From assembly GCF_900119155.1 (NCBI RefSeq), contig NZ_FPIR01000013.1, positions 1 to 64,000 on the forward strand: a stretch of 64,000 nt of DNA, in the 5' to 3' direction. Below are positions 27,564-35,475 of this stretch, piece after piece. Each line of letters begins with the position of its first letter. The stretch's first letter is position 1. The DNA comes from Ruminococcus sp. YE71. Lineage in GTDB: Bacteria; Bacillota; Clostridia; Oscillospirales; Ruminococcaceae. Below the pieces are notes generated by a model, which saw only the letters and a list, made by a program, of their open reading frames with translations, searched no databases and was not told the origin of the DNA. The position numbers and the translations under genes were made by a program.

Positions 27564-27600
27564 AAAAGCTCATTTCCGAACAAGGGAATGAGCTTTTTTT
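27562..27600. terminator. Shared terminator between converging genes
   Basis: AAGCTCATT (27566-27574) pairs with AATGAGCTT (27587-27595), flanked by A6 on the left and T6 on the right, so it can act on both strands. Confidence 0.9.
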
Positions 27601-27614
27601 GAACACTATTCTGT

Positions 27615-28424
27615 TTAGATCCCGAACATCATGATGAATACGAGAAATCCGCCCATGGCAGCAAATATCAGTCCGAAAACTACCAAGAACGCCTGCGTGC
27701 CCGTCTTGCGGTAGATCTCGACGGGATCGTCGGGATTCACAAGTATCTCATGCACCGAACCGATCTCGGGATAGCCAACGTTCGTATATGTACTTTCCTG
27801 ATGCTCGTAGGTCAGACCGTTGACCTTGTACTCCCAGTTTGGGGCGAAAACTCTGTACGCTCTTCCGTTTTTATTGCGACTGTGTCTCGAAGCGAGACCT
27901 GTACAGGTAGCGTCGATCTTCAGCGTACACTTTTTCAGCATGACATTTCGGTGGATAAGCGGAAATACTATCACGCATAACCCGATCAGGAAGAAGAGCA
28001 ATCCCACCAGCAAGCCGACGGTTTTTGTGCTCATCACGGGGCCGAGGTCGTGCTTTTTGTTGTAGAGCGCTTTTGCGGGTATCACGATCATGCCGAGACC
28101 CGCGAGAGGGAAGACGGTTATCGGAAGGTTATCCCACGAAAGTTTCTGGGAGTAGAGTACAGCCGCGCCGATCGTGAAAAACAGCTGACCGACGCAGATG
28201 ACCGCGATCAGCGGCTCGCTCTTTGCGAATATCGCCAGCCCGAGGAACATGACGACGAACGAGATCAGCACAAGTACACCGGGCACACCGTCTAATCTCT
28301 GGGGTTCCTGATAGTGGTTATTGCCGCCGTATGTGGGGTCTTCCGCCTGACGTCTTTTTATCTCCTCAATACGCTCTTTTTCGTCGCGAATCGCCTCGGT
28401 CACCTGATCTATCGGGTTTTCCAT
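27615..28424 (-). CDS. Membrane protein with DUF3592-like domain
   Basis: A 269-residue protein: a charged N-terminus (about 1-45), then paired helices (about 48-90), further hydrophobic segments (about 103-120 and 135-157), and an external beta domain with WEYKVNGLTYEHQESTYT and a final helix. The VNGxxYxxxS...G..VxVxxNPxDPxE pattern resembles DUF3592. It follows galT by 26 bp with AAGGAGAT upstream, so it is probably co-transcribed. The function is unknown. Confidence 0.75.
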   Translation of the reverse strand: MENPIDQVTEAIRDEKERIEEIKRRQAEDPTYGGNNHYQEPQRLDGVPGVLVLISFVVMFLGLAIFAKSEPLIAVICVGQLFFTIGAAVLYSQKLSWDNLPITVFPLAGLGMIVIPAKALYNKKHDLGPVMSTKTVGLLVGLLFFLIGLCVIVFPLIHRNVMLKKCTLKIDATCTGLASRHSRNKNGRAYRVFAPNWEYKVNGLTYEHQESTYTNVGYPEIGSVHEILVNPDDPVEIYRKTGTQAFLVVFGLIFAAMGGFLVFIMMFGI

Positions 28425-28450
28425 ATGATCTCCTTCTTTCTGTTTGAAAA

Positions 28451-29947
28451 TTATCTGCCGTTCACATGGTCGATGAAGCGCATGAACGCCTGTCTGCCCT
28501 CATTGGTGCGCTTGTAGACGCCTGCGTGTTCGAGGACTTTCGCGAATACGATTCCAATCTCTTCACGAAGCACCTCTGCGGCGTTTTCGGCGGTGACAGT
28601 TCTTCTCGAAAGGATGTCCTCGACCCAGTCGGCGTGCTTTTCGAGCACTTCGTCCGAACGGATGTCCGAACCGTTCACGATCGCCTGTTCGAGCTTAGCC
28701 ATCTCGTCCTTGAGTCTGCTCGGGAGCACCGCAAGTCCCATGACCTCGATAAGTCCGATGTTTTCTTTCTTGATGTGGTGAAGCTCCGCGTGCGGATGGT
28801 AAACACCGAGCGGATGTTCGTCGGTGGTGATATTATTTCTAAGCACAAGGTCGAGCTCGAAAAGATCTCCTCTGCGGCGTGCGATGGGGGTGATGGTGTT
28901 GTGAGCCTCGCCGTCGGTCTCGGCAAAAATGAATTCCGATTCGTCGGTATAGCCGCGCCATTCGGTAAGTATCTTGTCGGCAAGTTCCGCGAGTTTGTCG
29001 GGTTCGCTGCCTGTCAGGCGGATGACTGACATAGGCCACTTCACGATACCTGCCGAGATATTTTCATAGCCTTTGAAAACAACAGGCGTTTCGACCTCGG
29101 CACGCTCCATCGCGAAGGTGTAGCGTCCGCCCTGAAAATGCTCGTGAGAGAGTATCGAACCGCCGACTATCGGCAGGTCGGCATTGGAGCCCACGAAGTA
29201 GTGTGGGAATACGGTGACGAAGCTGAGCAGCTTGTCGAAGGCGCTTCTGTCGATGACCATAGGAGTGTGTTTCTTGTTGAACACGATGCAGTGCTCGTTG
29301 TAGTAAACGTAGGGTGAGTACTGGAATCCCCAGTCCTCGCCGCATATCTTGATGCCGATGATGCGGTGGTTCTGACGGGCAGGATAGTTGACTCTGCCTG
29401 CATAACCCTCGCACTCGCGGCAGAGCATACACTTCGGATAGCCCGCCTGCTTTGCGTTCTTTGCGGCGGCGATAGCCTTTGGGTCTTTTTCGGGTTTCGA
29501 GAGGTTTATCGTGATGTCGAGCTCGCCGTATTCGGTCTGCGACTTGTAGCGTACGTCCTTCGCGATGCGGTAACGCCTGATGTAGTCGGTATCGCAGCTG
29601 AACTTGTAGTAGTTGTCGGTCGCAGTCTCGGGGGAGATCTTCATGTCCTCTGCGAACCGTCTGTTGACTGCCGAAGGCGGGGGAGTGATAAGTCCCATGA
29701 GTTTTGTGTCAAACAGGTCGCGGTAAACAACGCTGTCCTCGCAGAGACCCTTTTCAACCGCGTAGTCAAGCAGTTCGGCGAGAGTCTGTTCAATATCGAC
29801 GTCAGAAAAATTTTCCTGAGGTTCGTCATATTCCTCAAGCCCGAGAGCTTCGAGAATCCTGTTCGTGCAGTACACCCTGTCCACAGGGTCGATAAGTCCT
29901 TTTTCAAGTCCGTAGCTTACCAGTTTTTTTATGCTGTCATATATCAT
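28451..29947 (-). CDS. galT: UDP-glucose--hexose-1-phosphate uridylyltransferase, type 2
   Basis: Exchanges UMP between UDP-glucose and galactose-1-phosphate in the Leloir pathway. The 498-residue length and segments RTRVNYPARQNHRII-like (GRVNYPARQNHRI), GSILSHEHFQGGRYTFAMER and VYHPHAELHHIKKENIGLIE are those of the clostridial/bacillar type 2 GalT rather than the shorter E. coli type. AAGGAGG precedes the ATG. galK and galE are not in the window. A beta-galactosidase-like enzyme lies 5 kb away on the other strand. Confidence 0.93.
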   Translation of the reverse strand: MIYDSIKKLVSYGLEKGLIDPVDRVYCTNRILEALGLEEYDEPQENFSDVDIEQTLAELLDYAVEKGLCEDSVVYRDLFDTKLMGLITPPPSAVNRRFAEDMKISPETATDNYYKFSCDTDYIRRYRIAKDVRYKSQTEYGELDITINLSKPEKDPKAIAAAKNAKQAGYPKCMLCRECEGYAGRVNYPARQNHRIIGIKICGEDWGFQYSPYVYYNEHCIVFNKKHTPMVIDRSAFDKLLSFVTVFPHYFVGSNADLPIVGGSILSHEHFQGGRYTFAMERAEVETPVVFKGYENISAGIVKWPMSVIRLTGSEPDKLAELADKILTEWRGYTDESEFIFAETDGEAHNTITPIARRRGDLFELDLVLRNNITTDEHPLGVYHPHAELHHIKKENIGLIEVMGLAVLPSRLKDEMAKLEQAIVNGSDIRSDEVLEKHADWVEDILSRRTVTAENAAEVLREEIGIVFAKVLEHAGVYKRTNEGRQAFMRFIDHVNGR

Positions 29948-29977
29948 CGGTTTTCCTCCTTAACGGATATCAACTTT

Positions 29978-30006
29978 ATTATATCACATAAATTTTTAAA
30001 AAGCAA
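29978..30006 (-). promoter_or_regulatory. Promoter of galT
   Basis: On the minus strand TTGCTT (30001-30006), 17 bp, TATAAT (29978-29983). Confidence 0.7.
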
Positions 30007-30057
30007 TAGCTTCAAACATATGCAGCACACATTTTCTGTCGATGAGCAACAAAAAAA

Positions 30058-30081
30058 CCTGTACGTCCTAAAACGTACAGG
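30058..30081. terminator. Terminator of the rpsF-ssb-rpsR operon
   Basis: CCTGTACGT (30058-30066) pairs with ACGTACAGG (30073-30081). On the minus strand seven T follow; the plus side also has a T run. Confidence 0.9.
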
Positions 30082-30109
30082 CTGTGTTTTTTTTATCGAT
30101 CCCGAATGC

Positions 30110-30346
30110 TTATTCAGCAGTGTAGGGAAGCAGTGCCAGATGTCTTGCTCTCTTGATGCAGCTGGTAAGCTCTCTCTGATGATATGCGCAAGTACCTGTT
30201 ACTCTGCGGGGAAGAATCTTGCCTCTTTCGGTAGTGCACTTTCTCAGCTTAGCGATATCCTTGTAGTCGATCTTCTCAGCTCTGTCTACGCAGAACATGC
30301 AAACCTTTTTGCGGCCTCTCTTCATAGGTCTGGAACCCTTTTCCAT
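30110..30346 (-). CDS. rpsR: 30S ribosomal protein S18
   Basis: Component of the small subunit platform, binding beside S6. The 78-residue protein has [17 protein letters not shown] near the start and [24 protein letters not shown] at the end. The CxxC plus two later cysteines mark the zinc-binding form. AGGAGG lies six bases before the ATG, so the short extension MEKGSRP is likely translated. Third gene of the S6-SSB-S18 operon. Confidence 0.96.
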   Translation of the reverse strand: MEKGSRPMKRGRKKVCMFCVDRAEKIDYKDIAKLRKCTTERGKILPRRVTGTCAYHQRELTSCIKRARHLALLPYTAE

Positions 30347-30387
30347 GTCGATCCTCCTAACTCAAAAAATTCGTTTACTCTCTTTGC

Positions 30388-30939
30388 TCAGAAAGGAAGT
30401 CCGTCATCGTTATAAACGTCAACGTTGAAATCCTGGAAATCTCCGATGCTCACTGCGTCATCGGGCTGCTGGGGCTGCTGATTCTGGTAGCTGTTCTGTG
30501 CGGGCTGTCTGGGAGCCTGATTGTAGCTTCCGCCCTGCTGATAACCGCCGCCGTTATAGCTTCCGCCCTGCTGGTATCCGCCGTTATTGTAGCTCTGCTG
30601 AGCGTAACCGCCCTGATCTTTCGGCTCGAAAGTAAACTGAGCTTCATCGACGAAGACTTCTGTAACATAATGCTTAGTACCGTTTTTATCATCGTATGTT
30701 CTTGAACGCAGGTTGCCGACAATAGCTATCGACTTGCCCTTGCGGAAGAAACGGCTGATAAATTCGGCAGTCTTTCCCCAAGCAACACAGGTTATGAAAT
30801 CAGTCTGGCGCTCTTCGCCCTGTTTTGCAAAATTGCGCTGTACCGCGAGTGTGAACTGTAAAACAGCATTACCGCCGTTGGTCTGTCTGAGCTCAAGATC
30901 CTGAGTTATCCTGCCTGAAAGAATTACCTTATTCAGCAT
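30388..30939 (-). CDS. ssb: Single-stranded DNA-binding protein
   Basis: A 183-residue SSB. The OB-fold spans about residues 1-110 (MLNKVILSGRITQDLELRQT, ACVAWGKTAEFISRFFRKG), followed by a low-complexity linker of repeats built from Gly, Tyr, Asn, Gln and Ser, and the acidic tip DGLPF used to recruit repair and replication partners. It sits between rpsF and rpsR, the usual bacterial order. GAAAGGA precedes the start. Confidence 0.96.
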   Translation of the reverse strand: MLNKVILSGRITQDLELRQTNGGNAVLQFTLAVQRNFAKQGEERQTDFITCVAWGKTAEFISRFFRKGKSIAIVGNLRSRTYDDKNGTKHYVTEVFVDEAQFTFEPKDQGGYAQQSYNNGGYQQGGSYNGGGYQQGGSYNQAPRQPAQNSYQNQQPQQPDDAVSIGDFQDFNVDVYNDDGLPF

Positions 30940-30974
30940 AATACCAGTCCTTTCTGATCTGTTTGACCGTTTGC

Positions 30975-31265
30975 TTATCTCTTCATGATGAGGAAGCGAA
31001 GAACGCCATCGGTGATACCGAATACACGCTCAAGCTCAGCAGGGAAGCTGCACTCGGAAGTGAAGTTCCAGAGTACGTAGTTACCCTCGTTCTCGTAGTT
31101 GATCGGATAAGCCAGCTTTCTCTTGCCCCAGTCGTTCATCTCGACTTCGGTGGCATTAGCTTTGATGAGAGCGTCGAACTTTTCGGTCAGAGCCTTTACG
31201 TTCTCTTCTCCGCTCTGGGAGCTGAATACTGCGACAACCTCGTAGTTTTCGTTGATCTTTGCCAT
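30975..31265 (-). CDS. rpsF: 30S ribosomal protein S6
   Basis: A 96-residue S6 with the typical strands NYEVVAVFSS, RKLAYPINYENEGNYVLWNF and DGVLRFLIMKR. AAGGAGG stands before the ATG. The first gene of rpsF-ssb-rpsR. In other Firmicutes the S6:S18 pair can bind its own leader; the leader here has a GC hairpin (31294-31316), but I could not match the known motif with certainty. Confidence 0.96.
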   Translation of the reverse strand: MAKINENYEVVAVFSSQSGEENVKALTEKFDALIKANATEVEMNDWGKRKLAYPINYENEGNYVLWNFTSECSFPAELERVFGITDGVLRFLIMKR

Positions 31266-31293
31266 TACTATAGCACCTCCTTATGGATATTAA

Positions 31294-31316
31294 GCCTGCA
31301 CTCTTATTGTGCAAGC
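31294..31316 (-). promoter_or_regulatory. Leader hairpin upstream of rpsF
   Basis: On the minus strand GCTTGCAC pairs with GTGCAGGC (one G-T) around a 7-nt loop, between the promoter and the ribosome site. Candidate element for S6:S18 autoregulation. Confidence 0.4.
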
Positions 31317-31352
31317 AAGGGGAATCACGCGTCTGTCCGCACGATACATAAT

Positions 31353-31382
31353 ATTATAACACAAAAGATCCGCAGAAGTCAA
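31353..31382 (-). promoter_or_regulatory. Promoter of the rpsF operon, embedded in a terminator
   Basis: On the minus strand TTGACT (31377-31382), 18 bp, TATAAT (31353-31358). The -35 hexamer lies largely in the loop of the upstream gene's terminator hairpin. Confidence 0.75.
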
Positions 31383-31394
31383 GCACTGCGGACC
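31367..31394 (-). terminator. Terminator of the zinc-ribbon membrane protein gene
   Basis: On the minus strand GGTCCGCAG pairs with CTGCGGATC (one G-T), followed by TTTTGTG. Confidence 0.8.
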
Positions 31395-31424
31395 TTTTTA
31401 TAATGTAAATTTTCTGTAAACGCG

Positions 31425-32384
31425 TCAGTAGACATAAGTCAGCGCAAGCATGAACCCGAGCTTGAGGATGATGATCGCGATAGCCGCAGCGCCGACAGCC
31501 ACCCAAGAAGTGCCTCCTTTTTTGCGGATAAGATCGACCGTTTCATGCTCGCTCACCGTTTCTTCGGCGCGGATGCTGGTTATATCTTCGCGGGCTTTTT
31601 TATAGTACCAGTAGTTCGCGTAGGAACTTGCAAAAACGCTCACAGTCACGTTGATTATCCAGCACAGTTCGTAGAAAGATGTGAACTGCCTGCTCTTTAT
31701 GTCGATTGGGGTGCTGAAAAGTATCATCCCGCCGAATTCACCCGACTGACCGTTGTAGATCATCACGGGGATGCTGAGCAGGAAGGAGAGCAGCAGGAAA
31801 ATCACGCCTGTCTTGGTCATCTTTCGGTAGAAGAAATAGAGCTCGGGGAAGATGAGAGCCGCGATGTTGAAGCTGACTTTTCTGCCTGTTTTCGCGAATT
31901 TGATGAAGCTCGCGATGATGTTGAACGAACGGCTGCCGATGTACTCCATGTAGTCGCCGAGCCTTACGCCTGCCATGTCGGACTGAGGTGTAAGACGGAT
32001 GGTGCGCATCTGCATATTCGGCATCTGAGGGATGCCGGGTGTGCCCTCTTCGTTCTCGGGGATATCGTTGAAGGGGCGTGAACTCTCCCTGTCGAAGTTC
32101 AGCGGAAGTCCGCACTCGCTGCAAAAATGGCTGTCGCCGTCATTGAGCGCACCGCAGCGTATGCAGCGGATAGGCTGACCGTCGGGGGGGGTATAGGAGA
32201 CTTTAGCTGTAGGTTTCCAGCTTTCACCGCTTTCATGGAGCGCGGTGTTCGTGCATTCGCCGCTCTTTTCCCAGCAGCTTCTGTGGCAGGGTGTACCGCA
32301 GTCGGGGCAGACAACTATGTCGTCACCGTCGGCGAACAGTTCGCCGCAGACTATGCACTTTTCGCCTGTATATTTATCAGACAT
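31425..32384 (-). CDS. Zinc-finger membrane protein (RING-like plus zinc ribbon plus DUF2628)
   Basis: A 319-residue protein. The N-terminus has a RING-type metal site (CIVCGELF, CPDCGTPCHRSCW, about residues 9-45), then a zinc ribbon (CIRCGALN, CSECGLPL, about 74-98), a Pro/Asn-rich linker, and a DUF2628-like region with helices around 170-225, 235-262 and at the end. Prokaryotic RING proteins of this kind have no proven ligase role. AAAGGAAC precedes the ATG. It is a single gene with its own promoter and terminator. Confidence 0.8.
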   Translation of the reverse strand: MSDKYTGEKCIVCGELFADGDDIVVCPDCGTPCHRSCWEKSGECTNTALHESGESWKPTAKVSYTPPDGQPIRCIRCGALNDGDSHFCSECGLPLNFDRESSRPFNDIPENEEGTPGIPQMPNMQMRTIRLTPQSDMAGVRLGDYMEYIGSRSFNIIASFIKFAKTGRKVSFNIAALIFPELYFFYRKMTKTGVIFLLLSFLLSIPVMIYNGQSGEFGGMILFSTPIDIKSRQFTSFYELCWIINVTVSVFASSYANYWYYKKAREDITSIRAEETVSEHETVDLIRKKGGTSWVAVGAAAIAIIILKLGFMLALTYVY

Positions 32385-32441
32385 TATATTGTTCCTTTCT
32401 CATATGTGCTTTTACTTTCCCGAATAAATATATTTCTATTT

Positions 32442-32470
32442 ATTATACCATATTTTTTTTTGCTTGAAAA
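32442..32470 (-). promoter_or_regulatory. Probable promoter of the zinc-finger membrane protein gene
   Basis: On the minus strand TTTTCA (32465-32470), 17 bp, TATAAT (32442-32447). The -35 is imperfect. Confidence 0.5.
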
Positions 32471-32593
32471 GACCTTTTTTCAAAAAAACTATTTTTTTGA
32501 TGAAAATTATCTGAAATCTAAATGAGAATCACAGGAAAGCTCAGGCGCTTTGGGGAGAAATGATAAGAAATTGTGAAACTTTCGTGAATCTGC

Positions 32594-32622
32594 TTGACAA
32601 AGCATCTGTTCGGTGATAAAAT
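32594..32622 (+). promoter_or_regulatory. Promoter of the T-box/thrS unit
   Basis: TTGACA at 32594-32599, 17 bp, TAAAAT at 32617-32622. Confidence 0.88.
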
Positions 32623-32639
32623 TAGAAAAAAACATATCC

Positions 32640-32901
32640 GATATAAAACTGTGAAGAGACAGTCCGTTTTTCGGATGCGAAACGATGACAGAGAGCGCAC
32701 CGCCTGCTGAAAGGTGTGCAGTGTTCGCGGAAAACGGGTACCGGTCTCCGAGTTCGCCCAATCAGCGACGGATAAGCACCGTTAAAGGCTTGACACCGTG
32801 AAGGCGGTGAATGAGGTACGCAGCGTAAGCCGCGTGCGAATGCGGGTGGAATCACGGCTAATTGTCAATGTCGTCCCGAATGTGCTTTGTGCATATTCGG
32901 G
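32640..32901 (+). promoter_or_regulatory. T-box leader, threonine specifier, with terminator
   Basis: Stem I pairs GAGAC and CCGTTTT on the 5' side with AAAACGG and GTCTC on the 3' side, leaving a specifier loop with ACC (Thr) at 32740-32742. The T-box sequence TGCGGGTGGAATCACGG is at 32841-32857. The terminator is CCCGAATGTGC (32875-32885) with GCATATTCGGG (32891-32901), then CTTTTTATTT. Uncharged tRNA-Thr should pair with the specifier and the T-box and permit read-through. Confidence 0.93.
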
Positions 32902-32934
32902 CTTTTTATTTCTGAAAGGAGAACGGAGAAAACT

Positions 32935-33339
32935 ATGCTGCATTTCAGGAGGATACTTGCATTTCTGTGCTATCTTGTCATGCTCGCTGCCGATGCTGTC
33001 GCGGTCTATGTGATATACATCTCGATATTCGGTCAGATAACATATTATTTCGGTATGCTGATCTTTATTCCCGTGTTCATCATCAGCTACTGGTTCGCTA
33101 CATTTTTCATGCAGCTCACAAGCGGAAGAGTCAGGGGCAGACGCGTGATGTCAAAGGGACTCAGGGTCTTCTTCAATACTCTCGGCACGCTGCTGAGCCT
33201 TGCACTGGTCGGTTTCTGGGGATACATTTACTTCACTCAGCAGCTGAATCAGGCGGCAAATGAAAACCTTGTCGTGGAAACGGCATCGTATAGATACATC
33301 GAAACTAATGATATTATAAATGAAAGGATTGATTTGTAA
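32935..33339 (+). CDS. Small membrane protein co-transcribed with thrS
   Basis: A 134-residue protein with helices around residues 8-28, 34-58 and 78-98, a basic loop (GRVRGRRVMSKG) and a polar C-terminus. I do not recognise a family. The ATG at 32935 follows GGAGAACGGAG. Its stop overlaps the thrS start (TAATG), so translation is coupled, and both genes lie behind the threonine T-box. Whether it has a job linked to threonine is unknown. Confidence 0.75.
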   Translation: MLHFRRILAFLCYLVMLAADAVAVYVIYISIFGQITYYFGMLIFIPVFIISYWFATFFMQLTSGRVRGRRVMSKGLRVFFNTLGTLLSLALVGFWGYIYFTQQLNQAANENLVVETASYRYIETNDIINERIDL

Positions 33340-35285
33340 TGATTAAGCTTACGCTTAAAGACGGCAGCATCCGCGAGATCGAATCCGCGATGCCTGCATC
33401 CGAGATCATCAAGGGTATCGGCATGGGTCTTTACAAGGCTGCCTGCTGTGTAAAGGTCAACGGTGAGGTCAAGGACATCCGCACCGTTATCGATTCCGAC
33501 TGTGAGTTCGAGGTACTGACCTTCGATTCCAAGGCAGGTGCCGAGACCTTCCGTCACACTGCTTCCCACCTTCTTGCTCAGGCTGTAAAGAACCTCTACC
33601 CCGACGCAAAGCTGGCAAGAGGTCCTGCTACCGATACGGGATTCTATTATGATTTTGAGGTCGAGAAGCCTTTCGCTCCCGAAGATCTCACAAAGATCGA
33701 AGCTGAGATGAAGAAGCTCGCTAAGGAGGGTTTCGAGCTTGAGCGCTTCGAGCTGCCTTTTGATGAGGCTGTAAAGCTCATGGAAGAGCGCGGCGAGAAG
33801 TACAAGGTCGAGCTCATCAAGAAGCACGACGACCGCGGCGAGTCTCTGAGCTTCTACAAGCAGGGCGATTTCATCGACCTGTGCGCAGGCCCCCACATCA
33901 TGAACGTATCCGTTATCAAGGCTGTCAAGCTGCTCTCCTGCACAGGCGCTTACTGGGGCAAGGCTGAGGACGGCATCCAGATGTCGAGAATTTACGGAAC
34001 CGCTTTCCCGAAGGCTTCCATGCTCGAAGCTCACCTGAAGGCTCTCGAAGAAGCTAAGCTCCGCGACCACAACAAGCTCGGCAGAGAGCTGGAATACTTC
34101 ACCACTGTTGACTATATCGGTCAGGGTCTGCCGATCCTGCTGCCGAAGGGCGCGAAGGTCATCCAGACTCTCCAGCGCTGGATTGAGGATGAGGAGTACA
34201 AGCGCGGCTATCAGCTGACCAAGACTCCTTACATGGCTAAGCGCGACCTCTACAAGATCTCAGGTCACTGGGATCACTACCGCGATGGTATGTTCATCTT
34301 CGGCGATCCCGACGATGAGACCAAGGAGTGCTTTGCTCTGCGTCCGATGACCTGCCCGTTCCAGTATCAGGTATTCCTCAACAAGAAGCGCAGCTACCGC
34401 GACCTGCCTATGAGACTCGGCGAGACCTCCACCCTGTTCAGAAACGAGGACAGCGGTGAGATGCACGGACTTATCAGAGTTCGTCAGTTCACCATCTCCG
34501 AGGGTCATCTGATCCTCCGTCCCGAGCAGCTGGAAGAGGAGTTCAGGGGCTGTCTCGATCTCGCTAAGTACTGCCTTGAGACGATCGGTCTCGCGGAAGA
34601 CGTTACCTACCGTTTCTCCCAGTGGGATCCCGCAAACCCGAACAACAAGTACGAGGGCACTCCCGAACAGTGGGACGAGGCTCAGAGCACCATGAAGAAG
34701 ATCCTCGACAACATCGGTCTTGACTACGAGGTCGGCATCGACGAGGCTGCATTCTACGGCCCGAAGCTCGACATCCAGATCAAGAACGTATTCGGTAAGG
34801 AAGACACCCTCATCACCATCCAGATCGATATGCTCCTCTCCAAGAAGTTCGGCATGGAGTACGTTGACACCGACGGCAAGATGAAGAACCCGTACATCAT
34901 CCATCGTACCTCTGTCGGCTGCTACGAGAGAACACTCGCACTGCTTATCGAGAAGTACGCAGGCGTGCTTCCGCTGTGGCTCGCTCCCGAGCAGGTTCGC
35001 ATCCTCCCCATCAAGCCCGAGAACAACGAGTACGCAAAGGCGTTCGCCGAGAGACTTTCCAACGCAGGTATGCGCGTGACTGTCGATGAAGAGGACTCCA
35101 ACATCGGTCCGAAGATCAAGAAGGGCAGAAACGACCGCATCCCGTACCTGCTGATCTGCGGCGATAACGAGATGAATGACAACACCTTCACCGTTCGTTC
35201 GCGCAAGGAAGGCGAGCTGCCTGCTATGGCTGCCGACGAGCTGTTCACAAAGCTCATCACCGAGGTGGCTACAAAGGCTAAGTAA
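33339..35285 (+). CDS. thrS: Threonyl-tRNA synthetase
   Basis: Charges tRNA-Thr. The 648-residue class II enzyme has the TGS domain (1-62), the editing domain (RHTASHLLAQAVKNLYP and DFIDLCAGPHI), the catalytic core with the zinc cysteine in RPMTCPFQYQ (Cys339) and motif 2 around FRNEDSGEMHGLIRVRQF, and the anticodon-binding domain from about residue 545. ATG 33339 overlaps the preceding stop. Controlled by the threonine T-box upstream. Confidence 0.97.
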   Translation: MIKLTLKDGSIREIESAMPASEIIKGIGMGLYKAACCVKVNGEVKDIRTVIDSDCEFEVLTFDSKAGAETFRHTASHLLAQAVKNLYPDAKLARGPATDTGFYYDFEVEKPFAPEDLTKIEAEMKKLAKEGFELERFELPFDEAVKLMEERGEKYKVELIKKHDDRGESLSFYKQGDFIDLCAGPHIMNVSVIKAVKLLSCTGAYWGKAEDGIQMSRIYGTAFPKASMLEAHLKALEEAKLRDHNKLGRELEYFTTVDYIGQGLPILLPKGAKVIQTLQRWIEDEEYKRGYQLTKTPYMAKRDLYKISGHWDHYRDGMFIFGDPDDETKECFALRPMTCPFQYQVFLNKKRSYRDLPMRLGETSTLFRNEDSGEMHGLIRVRQFTISEGHLILRPEQLEEEFRGCLDLAKYCLETIGLAEDVTYRFSQWDPANPNNKYEGTPEQWDEAQSTMKKILDNIGLDYEVGIDEAAFYGPKLDIQIKNVFGKEDTLITIQIDMLLSKKFGMEYVDTDGKMKNPYIIHRTSVGCYERTLALLIEKYAGVLPLWLAPEQVRILPIKPENNEYAKAFAERLSNAGMRVTVDEEDSNIGPKIKKGRNDRIPYLLICGDNEMNDNTFTVRSRKEGELPAMAADELFTKLITEVATKAK

Positions 35286-35341
35286 GCCTTACGTAACGCG
35301 GCTGCTCCGTGCAGTAACGTTTATCAAATGATAAATAAAAC

Positions 35342-35371
35342 GATCCCCGAAGTTTTCACGCTTCGGGGATC
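35342..35371 (+). terminator. Terminator of thrS
   Basis: GATCCCCGAAG (35342-35352) pairs with CTTCGGGGATC (35361-35371), followed by TGTTTTTGTTT. Confidence 0.92.
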
Positions 35372-35412
35372 TGTTTTTGTTTCATATCATCATAAATGCT
35401 GATAAATAATGC

Positions 35413-35441
35413 TTGCAAAACACAGCATGATAGTGTATAAT
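35413..35441 (+). promoter_or_regulatory. Promoter of the glycoside hydrolase gene
   Basis: TTGCAA at 35413-35418, 17 bp, TATAAT at 35436-35441. Confidence 0.75.
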
Positions 35442-35475
35442 TTTAAGTGAAAAACTTTTTAGGAGTGTGCCACTT

